This document shows, one piece after another, positions 55,032 through 61,366 of a DNA stretch of 63,739 bases; positions within the stretch are counted from its first letter, which is position 1, and each line of letters opens with the position of its first letter. Source of the stretch: Paludibacteraceae bacterium (lineage in GTDB: Bacteria; Bacteroidota; Bacteroidia; Bacteroidales; Paludibacteraceae); contig JAFZPM010000012.1 in assembly GCA_017550335.1 (NCBI GenBank), positions 1 to 63,739 on the forward strand, written 5' to 3'. Under the pieces are notes generated by a model. That model worked only from the letters and a program-made list of their open reading frames with translations. It was not told the DNA's origin and did not search any database. A program made the translations under genes and the position numbers.

Positions 55032-56336
55032 ATGGACAAGGGAAAGATAGAGAACATATTCAAGAAGTGGCGGGACAAGGCTATGCTGACGAGGAAGGGC
55101 GCGCTGCGGGTGGAGCCGTTTGCCGTGTTTTGGCTTAAGATAGCCCTCGTTGTGGCTTTGTGGTTCATTTTGGGGTGGCTCGCTGTGAGTTTCTTCTTTT
55201 TTGTACTCGAGTGGTTGAATGAATTCAATCAAACTTTGGCGATGATCCTTTCGATAGTGCTCTGTTTGGGCGGTCCGTATTTGTTCTTGTTGTTAAAACA
55301 ACGCGATTCCTTGTTTAGATATTTCTATAAAATTGAAGGGATCCCCAATTTCCTTATCGAACTATTGCTTTTCCCTTTTTTGAAACCTAACCCTATTCTC
55401 TTATTCTTCAAGGATCGTCTTGTGACCTCATCTGGCTTGTTCGGACGGAAAGGGAAACACGATTATTCTGACATAGAAAAGGTTGTCGCGTTTTTAGACA
55501 AAAAGGATATTGGCTTGAAAATCATGCTTAAAGGAACGGACAAGACGTTTAAGGTGTCGGGGACTCCAGCGGTGAACCATTTGCTGCATCTCTTCGGTTC
55601 CGCCTTCCAACCGATCTTCATCAATGAACCTTTGTGCGAGGACATGCTACGGCTCTATGCGGATATGATCACCTTGGGGAGTGACCCCAAAGGCCAGCAG
55701 GACGGACTGCAATGCGCCGTGAAATACTTCGCGGAGCTGAAGTACAAGGATTATGACTATGCGCGAAGACTCTCTAAACTGGTTGACACGTTCAATCAAT
55801 ACCGGGCGCAGAACCGTATGCCTAGAAGCGAGGATTACATCAACAGATGCTTGTCCATCCTGAAGAACAAAGGCGTGGATTACGATGGTCGCCTGGCGCT
55901 CCTGTCGCACCTCTTCGAATGCGCCTATGCGAGCGAGGAGATGGTGGATGTGGTGGAGCAGGATCGTCTCTTCCGCATCGCTTATTACTTCCGTATCAAG
56001 GAGTGGGACTTCCTCTCCTTGAAGTACAGTTTCGAAGCCATGAAACAGAAGAGGGATGGCACGGAGAACTCCCAGCAACGTGAGCGTTGTCAATCCGCCT
56101 ATTCCAATCGCTTGCGGGAAGCCTATAAGATACTGGGATTGAATGAGAAAGCCTCGATGGAGGAGGTGAAGAGCGCCTATCGTACATTGGTCAAGACCTG
56201 CCATCCCGACACCCTTCCGCCTACCGCCAAGGATAAGGAGCGGGAGGAGGCCACGATACGTTTCCGCACGGTCACGGAAGCGTACGATTTCCTGTGTGAG
56301 GAGTTGGTCGCCGAACCAGTCAGTATGGCGAGATGA
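55032..56336 (+). CDS. Membrane J-domain protein, TM-PH-like-TerB-J paralog 6 (long-membrane subtype)
   Basis: 434 residues. The start MDKGKIENIFKKWRDKAMLT is typical. The membrane part is longer than in paralogs 1-5: strong helices at about 37-60 and 67-90, and a hydrophobic FLIELLLFPFL segment before the PH-like region (ILLFFKDRLVTSSGLFGRKG). Paralogs 8 and 9 share this subtype and the block PLCEDMLRLYADMITLG. The TerB-like domain is FECAYASEEMVDVVEQDRL, with SEE instead of SDG, again as in 8 and 9. HPD at 391-393; tail EPVSMAR. It is followed by a two-hairpin repeat and an orphan J-tail, the same arrangement as after paralog 9. Confidence 0.88.
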   Translation: MDKGKIENIFKKWRDKAMLTRKGALRVEPFAVFWLKIALVVALWFILGWLAVSFFFFVLEWLNEFNQTLAMILSIVLCLGGPYLFLLLKQRDSLFRYFYKIEGIPNFLIELLLFPFLKPNPILLFFKDRLVTSSGLFGRKGKHDYSDIEKVVAFLDKKDIGLKIMLKGTDKTFKVSGTPAVNHLLHLFGSAFQPIFINEPLCEDMLRLYADMITLGSDPKGQQDGLQCAVKYFAELKYKDYDYARRLSKLVDTFNQYRAQNRMPRSEDYINRCLSILKNKGVDYDGRLALLSHLFECAYASEEMVDVVEQDRLFRIAYYFRIKEWDFLSLKYSFEAMKQKRDGTENSQQRERCQSAYSNRLREAYKILGLNEKASMEEVKSAYRTLVKTCHPDTLPPTAKDKEREEATIRFRTVTEAYDFLCEELVAEPVSMAR

Positions 56337-56391
56337 TGCTCCCTACGGCCTGAAAGGCCACTACATTATCTAGCCCAGGGCAGCGCCCTGG
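56334..56391. repeat. Two-hairpin repeat family B after paralog 6
   Basis: GGCCTGAAAGGCC hairpin, ACTACATTATCTAG, then the CCCAGGGCAGCGCCCTGGG palindrome, running directly into the orphan J-tail. Nearly identical to 61187-61243. Confidence 0.85.
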
Positions 56392-56490
56392 GAACGGGAG
56401 GATGCCACACAACGCTTCCGTGCCGTTACGGAGGCCTACGATTTCCTATGTGCGGAGTTGGCCGCCGAGCCGGTTTGCGTGACGAAATGA
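56392..56490 (+). pseudogene. Orphan 99-nt J-domain tail, copy 1
   Basis: An in-frame remnant of 32 codons plus stop encodes EREDATQRFRAVTEAYDFLC and then AELAAEPVCVTK. It matches the last 32 residues of the array proteins. It has no start and is joined to the CCCTGGG end of the repeat. The second copy at 61244-61342 has the same left boundary. Confidence 0.88.
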
Positions 56491-56497
56491 TACGATC

Positions 56498-56600
56498 CTT
56501 TTGCCCCTTCAGGGCGCATGTCCACATGGTCGCGTATGACCCAGGGCGTTGCCCTGGGCTATGTAAAGGGAAAGCCCTTCAGGCTTTTGGGCGTATGGAG
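56498..56600. repeat. Two-hairpin repeat family B
   Basis: GCCCCTTCAGGGCG, a spacer with TATGA, CCCAGGGCGTTGCCCTGGG and AAAGCCCTTCAGGCTTT. Confidence 0.7.
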
Positions 56601-56643
56601 AAGGCCTCTTTGCAAAGCGAGGAACTGTTCATTATAACGAGGC

Positions 56644-56745
56644 GATGTTCCCCTACGGCCTGAAAGGCCACTACATTATCTAGCCCAGGGCAACGCCCTG
56701 GGGAATGTGGACATGTGGAGTGTCGGACGCCCCCGGAGGGGGCAA
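56644..56745. repeat. Two-hairpin repeat family B
   Basis: GGCCTGAAAGGCC, ACTACATTATCTAG and CCCAGGGCAACGCCCTGGG are followed by GCCCCCGGAGGGGGC. Confidence 0.75.
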
Positions 56746-56776
56746 AACAGATTTTATTTAATCAATGCCATGCTCC

Positions 56777-56807
56777 ATTGCGTTCCCATAAAATTGTGCT
56801 AATTTTG
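56777..56807 (+). promoter_or_regulatory. Array promoter, paralog 7 (predicted leaderless)
   Basis: ATTG, 19 nt, TAATTTTG, 5 nt (GAACT) to the ATG. Best-preserved example together with paralog 1. Confidence 0.75.
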
Positions 56808-56812
56808 GAACT

Positions 56813-58204
56813 ATGGACAAGGAAAAGATAGATAGGATATTCAAGGAGTGGAAGGATAAATCTTTGCTGACGAAAGACGGGGCGCTGAAGAAACCTCTTG
56901 TTGATTGTTGGCAGAATAATGTTTTCCCTTTTATTGCCGTGATTGTGTATTTTGCGGTTTTGGTCATTGCTATGTTTTCGTCTGCAGATAATAAACCGTT
57001 TCGTGAGTTTTTTATTTGTGTTTTGTACATTGTTTTTCTACTCTTCCCTTTTGCTGTTAATTTTGCTATGAATTATGTGAAAAAAGAATTCTCTTCTTAT
57101 TATTACTATTACAAAGACCGCCTTGAATTGCGTCATTTCAGAGGACTATGGAAACAGACGTATTACTATTGGATGATAAAACGCATCGCCTGTAGGAAAT
57201 CGGATTGTACGGTGGAATTTAGGGGTTATAATCTATTGGTGGAGGACTCTGACTTGGCGAATTTTTTCCGAGCATCCTTCCCCGATCTTTGTTACGTGGA
57301 CCCGATATGCTATAAGGAGGAATATGAAGGCGAGATAAGACACTTCGCGAATAGGATATGCTTCAAGACCATGCCTGAATGTCAGGAGGAGGCTCTTCAG
57401 TCCGCACTGACATACTTCTCGACGTCTAAGTATGTCAGCTATGATTACAAACACGACCTATCTAGTCGGGTGAGGAAAACCATGTCCATGAAGCAGCGTT
57501 ATTACACGGATATGATAAGACTCTTCGCGAATATGATATGTCTCAGAAAAGGTGATTCTTATCAGGATGAGGGTTGTCAATGTCTCTTGAAATACCTCTC
57601 TGAGTCGCCTTTCTACAAGTATGATTATAAGCATGATTTGTCTGAGCAGATTGAACGCTTCAGGGACTATCGGGCGAAAAATTCTGTCCCGTCGAAGGAT
57701 AGTTTCGTGAACATCAGTTTGTCCATCGTGAAAAACAAAGGACAGGATTACGCCGACCGCTTGGAACTTCTGTCGCACCTCTTTGAATGTGCCTATGCGA
57801 GCGATGGCTTGGTGGACGAAGAGGAGTTGAATCGCCTCTCCCGCATCGCATTTTACCTGTGTATAAAGGATTGGGACTTCCTCTCCCTGAGGTATCGCTT
57901 CGAAACAGAGAAACAATCCCAGAAACGGCAGGATGACGCCCGACAGCGTGAACGCTATCAGTTCAGCTATTCCAGTCGTAAACGGGAGGCCTACAACCTG
58001 CTGGACCTGAAAGCGGATGCCCCGTTGGAGGAGGTGAAGAGCGCCTACCGCACGCAGGTGAAGACCTGCCACCCGGATACCCTGCCGCCTAGCGCCACGA
58101 TAAAGGAGCGGGAGGAGGCATCACAACGTTTCCGCACGATCACGGAGGCGTATGATTTTTTGTGTGCGGAGTTGAGTGCCGAGCCGGTTAGCGTGGCGAG
58201 GTGA
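56813..58204 (+). CDS. Membrane J-domain protein, TM-PH-like-TerB-J paralog 7 (internal duplication)
   Basis: 463 residues. Start MDKEKIDRIFKEWKDKSLLT; membrane helices at about 36-56 and 64-84; PH-like region YYYKDRLELRHFRGLWKQTY. The helical block before the TerB-like domain is duplicated with a period of 60 residues (180 bp). EIRHFANRICF and MIRLFANMICL are each followed by YDYKHDLS, which explains the greater length. The TerB-like domain has FECAYASDGLVDEEELNRL. The linker to the J-domain is short. HPD at 420-422; tail EPVSVAR. A palindrome of the AGACGATGTGCACATCGTCT type follows the stop. Confidence 0.9.
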   Translation: MDKEKIDRIFKEWKDKSLLTKDGALKKPLVDCWQNNVFPFIAVIVYFAVLVIAMFSSADNKPFREFFICVLYIVFLLFPFAVNFAMNYVKKEFSSYYYYYKDRLELRHFRGLWKQTYYYWMIKRIACRKSDCTVEFRGYNLLVEDSDLANFFRASFPDLCYVDPICYKEEYEGEIRHFANRICFKTMPECQEEALQSALTYFSTSKYVSYDYKHDLSSRVRKTMSMKQRYYTDMIRLFANMICLRKGDSYQDEGCQCLLKYLSESPFYKYDYKHDLSEQIERFRDYRAKNSVPSKDSFVNISLSIVKNKGQDYADRLELLSHLFECAYASDGLVDEEELNRLSRIAFYLCIKDWDFLSLRYRFETEKQSQKRQDDARQRERYQFSYSSRKREAYNLLDLKADAPLEEVKSAYRTQVKTCHPDTLPPSATIKEREEASQRFRTITEAYDFLCAELSAEPVSVAR

Positions 58205-58216
58205 TTGTTCCCTCGT

Positions 58217-58236
58217 AGACGATGTGCACATCGTCT
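58217..58236. repeat. Perfect 20-nt palindrome after paralog 7
   Basis: AGACGATGTGCACATCGTCT, same core as at 48796-48823. Confidence 0.75.
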
Positions 58237-58395
58237 CTGCCAACAACGAATGTGGGGCCATTACCGTTTCTGGGGGATTGTTGTGTCCCATTGCCCCGTA
58301 GGGGCTTTCTCTTAATAGAACAGATATGATTCAACACGTGAAAATACTCCGTTAGGGGTTTTCTATAATATCATTCTATATTTCAAAAAATATGC

Positions 58396-58403
58396 TAATT
58401 TTG
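58396..58403 (+). promoter_or_regulatory. Array -7 box, paralog 8 (predicted leaderless)
   Basis: TAATTTTG ends 5 nt (AAATT) before the ATG. Confidence 0.7.
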
Positions 58404-58408
58404 AAATT

Positions 58409-59734
58409 ATGGACAGAGAAAGGATAGAGAACATATTCAAAGAATGGTTAGGCAAATCATTGCTGACGAGGAAGGGTGCGCTACGGGTGGAACCTGTTTT
58501 TGTGCGACATCTCAGGATGATTCTTGTGTGGGTTTCACTCGGCCTTTTGTGTTTTTTGTCGGGTCTGCTGTTTAGTATGGGTTTTTCTTTTGAGGAGGAA
58601 GATCAATTCCTCCCCTTGATATGCCTTCCCCTTAGTCTGTTTCCCATCCCGATGTGTGTGATATATGTTGTGGTGTTGGGTAAATCTTGCTTCGACTTTT
58701 TCTTCTGTCTTGAACCTGCGATTTACGCTCTTGTCGAGCCGATCCTTTGCCCTTTTTTGAAGACTAATCCTATCCTTCTGTTCTATAAGGATCATTTGGT
58801 GGCCTCTTCTGGCTGGATTGGGTATAAGAAAACATATCGTTATTCTGATCTGGAAACGGTGAAATGCCTTTTCTCGAAGGAAAAGGGGTTCTATGTCCAT
58901 CTATTATTCAAGGGAATGGATAAACCTTTTGAGGTGGAGAGGAAGCCTGTGGTGAATCGTGTGCTGCATCTGTTCGGTTCTGCCTTTGACCCTATCTTTA
59001 TCAATGAACCTCTCTGCGAGGACATGTTGAGGCTCTATGCGGATATGATCACCTTGGGGAGGAATCCTCAAAACCAACAAGCTGGATTGCAATGTGCCAT
59101 GAAATACTTTGCGAAACCGAAGTACAAAGATTATGATTACACCCGTAGGCTTCCGGAGTTGGTTGAACTGTTCAATCAGTATAGGGCACAGAATCGTATG
59201 CCTAAAGGTGAGGATTACATCAATAGGTGTTTGTCCATTCTGCAGAACAAAGGTGTGGATTACGATGGTCGCCTAGCGCTTCTGTCGCACCTCTTCGAAT
59301 GCGCCTATGCGAGCGAGGAGATGGTGGACGTGGTGGAGTTGGACCGCCTCTCACGCATCGCTTACTACTTCCGTATCAAGGAGTGGGACTTCATCTCGCT
59401 GAAGTATGGTTCCGAATCTAAGAAACGGAGTGAGGAGCAACAGAAACACACGGAGAATGCGAAGAACACGAAACAACAAGAACGTTACCAGTCTGTCTGC
59501 TCCAGCCGCCAGCGGGAGGCCTATAACCTGTTGGGCTTGAAACCGGGCGCCACGTTGGAGGAGGTGAAGGGCGCCTACCGAACGCAAGTGAAGAGTTGTC
59601 ATCCGGACACTTTGCCGCCTAATGCTACGGATAATGCGAGGGAGGAGGCTACGGTACGTTTCCGCATGGTCAAGGAGGCCTACGATTTTTTGTGCGCGGA
59701 GTTGGCTGTAGAGCTGGTTAACGTGGCAAAATGA
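58409..59734 (+). CDS. Membrane J-domain protein, TM-PH-like-TerB-J paralog 8 (long-membrane subtype)
   Basis: 441 residues. Start MDRERIENIFKEWLGKSLLT. Hydrophobic segments at about 34-55 and 65-88, then an ALVEPILCPFL stretch before the PH-like region (ILLFYKDHLVASSGWIGYKK). It belongs with paralogs 6 and 9: shared LFGSAFDPIFINEPLCEDML and FECAYASEEMVDVVELDRL. The J-domain is slightly more diverged (EEVKGAYRTQVKSCHPDTL; HPD at 398-400) and the tail reads ELVNVAK instead of EPVSVAR, the only member without EPVS. The helical linker is rich in Gln, Lys and Glu. Confidence 0.88.
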   Translation: MDRERIENIFKEWLGKSLLTRKGALRVEPVFVRHLRMILVWVSLGLLCFLSGLLFSMGFSFEEEDQFLPLICLPLSLFPIPMCVIYVVVLGKSCFDFFFCLEPAIYALVEPILCPFLKTNPILLFYKDHLVASSGWIGYKKTYRYSDLETVKCLFSKEKGFYVHLLFKGMDKPFEVERKPVVNRVLHLFGSAFDPIFINEPLCEDMLRLYADMITLGRNPQNQQAGLQCAMKYFAKPKYKDYDYTRRLPELVELFNQYRAQNRMPKGEDYINRCLSILQNKGVDYDGRLALLSHLFECAYASEEMVDVVELDRLSRIAYYFRIKEWDFISLKYGSESKKRSEEQQKHTENAKNTKQQERYQSVCSSRQREAYNLLGLKPGATLEEVKGAYRTQVKSCHPDTLPPNATDNAREEATVRFRMVKEAYDFLCAELAVELVNVAK

Positions 59735-59785
59735 TACGGTTCTTTTTTTATGGATGCCAGTGTCATCGCATTCATAAAAATGTGC

Positions 59786-59793
59786 TAATTTTG
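59786..59793 (+). promoter_or_regulatory. Array -7 box, paralog 9 (predicted leaderless)
   Basis: TAATTTTG ends 5 nt (AAACT) before the ATG, preceded by CATAAAAATGTGC. Confidence 0.7.
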
Positions 59794-59798
59794 AAACT

Positions 59799-61187
59799 AT
59801 GGATACGGTAAAGATAGAGTCTATATTCAAGGAGTGGCAAAGCAAGTCTATGCTGACGAGAAAGGGTGCGCTGCGAGTGGACCCGGGTTTCGTATCCGCT
59901 TTTAGGATGATACTTGGTGTGCCGGGAGCCCTTCTGATGGGAATCCTTTATCTACTTCTCTTTGTCGCTCTTTTTCTCCTCCTTTTTGCAGGCCCGGGAG
60001 TGCTGGGTTTCTTGGTGTCAGGTCTTTTGCATTGGGGGGATGAGGCTGGATCCGTTCTCTTCGGCATCTTCCTTGTTGTGATATGGGGCTTGTTTTATGC
60101 TTTTCTGGGAAAAGGAAGGATTTCAAGAATCTTTGGGGTCCTCTTTTTCGTGCTGACTAAAAGTTTCGACGTCTCCGAGACGATATTATACACTTGTTTT
60201 GAACCGTTTCTTTCCCCTTTTTTGTGTTATAAGCCTATCCATCTGTTCTATAAGGATTGTTTGGTGATCTCTTTGGGTCAGATGGGAAGTAAGGAATACT
60301 ATTATTCTGATATAGAAAAGATTACGTGCTCCTATTTGAGTAGGAAGGAGTTGTGTTTAGAGATCCTGTTCAAAGACATGGAAAAACCAATTGAGATGAA
60401 GGAGTCGTTGAAGATGGGTGATTTGTTGCATCTCTTCGGTTCCGCTTTCCAACCAATCTTTGTCAATAAGCCTTTGTGTGAGGACATGTTGCGGCTCTAT
60501 GCGGATATGATCACCTTGGGGCGTGACCCCAAAAGCCAGCAGGACGGATTGCAGTGCGCCATGAAATATTTCTCGGAGCCGAAGTACAAGATTTATAATT
60601 TTGCCCAAATACTCACGGAACTGGTTGACACGTTCAATCAATACCGAGCGCAGAAACGTATGCCTAGAAGCGAGGATTACATCAACAGGTGTTTATCCAT
60701 CCTGAAGAACAAGGGCGTGGACTACGATGGGCGTTTGGCGCTTCTGTCGCACCTCTTCGAGTGCGCCTATGCGAGCGAGGAGGTGGTGGACGTGGTGGAG
60801 CTGGACCGTCTCTCCCGCATCGCCTACTATTTCCGCATCAAGGAGTGGGACTTCCTTTCGCTGAAGTACAGTTTCGAAGCCATGAAACAGCAACGGGGAA
60901 GGAGGAATGGCACGGAGAACGCCCAGCAACGTGAGCGTTACCAATCCGCCTATTCCAACCGTCTGAAGGAGGCCTATAAAATACTGGGATTGAGCGAGAA
61001 AGCCACGTTGGAGGAGGTGAAAACCGCCTACCGCACGCAGGTGAAGACCTGTCACCCCGATACCCTTCCGCCTACCGCTAAGGATAAGGAGCGGGAAGAG
61101 GCATCGATACGTTTCCGCACGATCACGGAGGCCTACGATTTCTTGTGTGAGGAGTTGGTTGCCGAACCAGTCAGCATGGCGAGATGA
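59799..61187 (+). CDS. Membrane J-domain protein, TM-PH-like-TerB-J paralog 9 (long-membrane subtype)
   Basis: 462 residues, with the most extended membrane region: three or four hydrophobic segments between about 30 and 145 (GILYLLLFVALFLLLFAGPG, VLFGIFLVVIWGLFYAFLG). The PH-like region is IHLFYKDCLVISLGQMGSKE. From PLCEDMLRLYADMITLG to the end it is closely similar to paralog 6, including FECAYASEEVVDVVELDRL, HPD (419-421) and the EPVSMAR tail. The downstream family B repeat plus orphan J-tail is also shared, so paralogs 6 and 9 look like products of a segmental duplication that included their 3' flanks. Confidence 0.9.
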   Translation: MDTVKIESIFKEWQSKSMLTRKGALRVDPGFVSAFRMILGVPGALLMGILYLLLFVALFLLLFAGPGVLGFLVSGLLHWGDEAGSVLFGIFLVVIWGLFYAFLGKGRISRIFGVLFFVLTKSFDVSETILYTCFEPFLSPFLCYKPIHLFYKDCLVISLGQMGSKEYYYSDIEKITCSYLSRKELCLEILFKDMEKPIEMKESLKMGDLLHLFGSAFQPIFVNKPLCEDMLRLYADMITLGRDPKSQQDGLQCAMKYFSEPKYKIYNFAQILTELVDTFNQYRAQKRMPRSEDYINRCLSILKNKGVDYDGRLALLSHLFECAYASEEVVDVVELDRLSRIAYYFRIKEWDFLSLKYSFEAMKQQRGRRNGTENAQQRERYQSAYSNRLKEAYKILGLSEKATLEEVKTAYRTQVKTCHPDTLPPTAKDKEREEASIRFRTITEAYDFLCEELVAEPVSMAR

Positions 61188-61243
61188 TGTTCCCCAACGG
61201 CCTGAAAGGCCACTACATTATCTAGCCCAGGGCAGCGCCCTGG
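61187..61243. repeat. Two-hairpin repeat family B after paralog 9
   Basis: GGCCTGAAAGGCC, ACTACATTATCTAG and CCCAGGGCAGCGCCCTGGG, fused to the second orphan J-tail. Confidence 0.85.
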
Positions 61244-61342
61244 GAGCGGGAGGAGGCCACGATACGTTTCCGCACGATCACGGAGGCATATGATTTCCTA
61301 TGTGCGGAGTTGGCCGCCGAGCCGGTTAGCGTGGCGAGATAA
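61244..61342 (+). pseudogene. Orphan 99-nt J-domain tail, copy 2
   Basis: Encodes EREEATIRFRTITEAYDFLC, then AELAAEPVSVAR and stop. It has the same length and left junction as the copy at 56392-56490, and its sequence is still fully family-like, without any frameshift. Confidence 0.88.
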
Positions 61343-61366
61343 ATGTTTTAATCTAATTTTCATCGT

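Larger units (their letters stand above)
56337..56812. other. 476-bp repeat and remnant region between paralogs 6 and 7
   Basis: It contains a family B repeat, the orphan J-tail, a second diverged family B block (56498-56600; CCCCTTCAGGGCG, CCCAGGGCGTTGCCCTGGG), a third (56644-56745) and the paralog 7 promoter. The AACGAGGCGATGTTCCCC before the third copy resembles the end of an array gene and may be a more decayed remnant. Confidence 0.7.
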
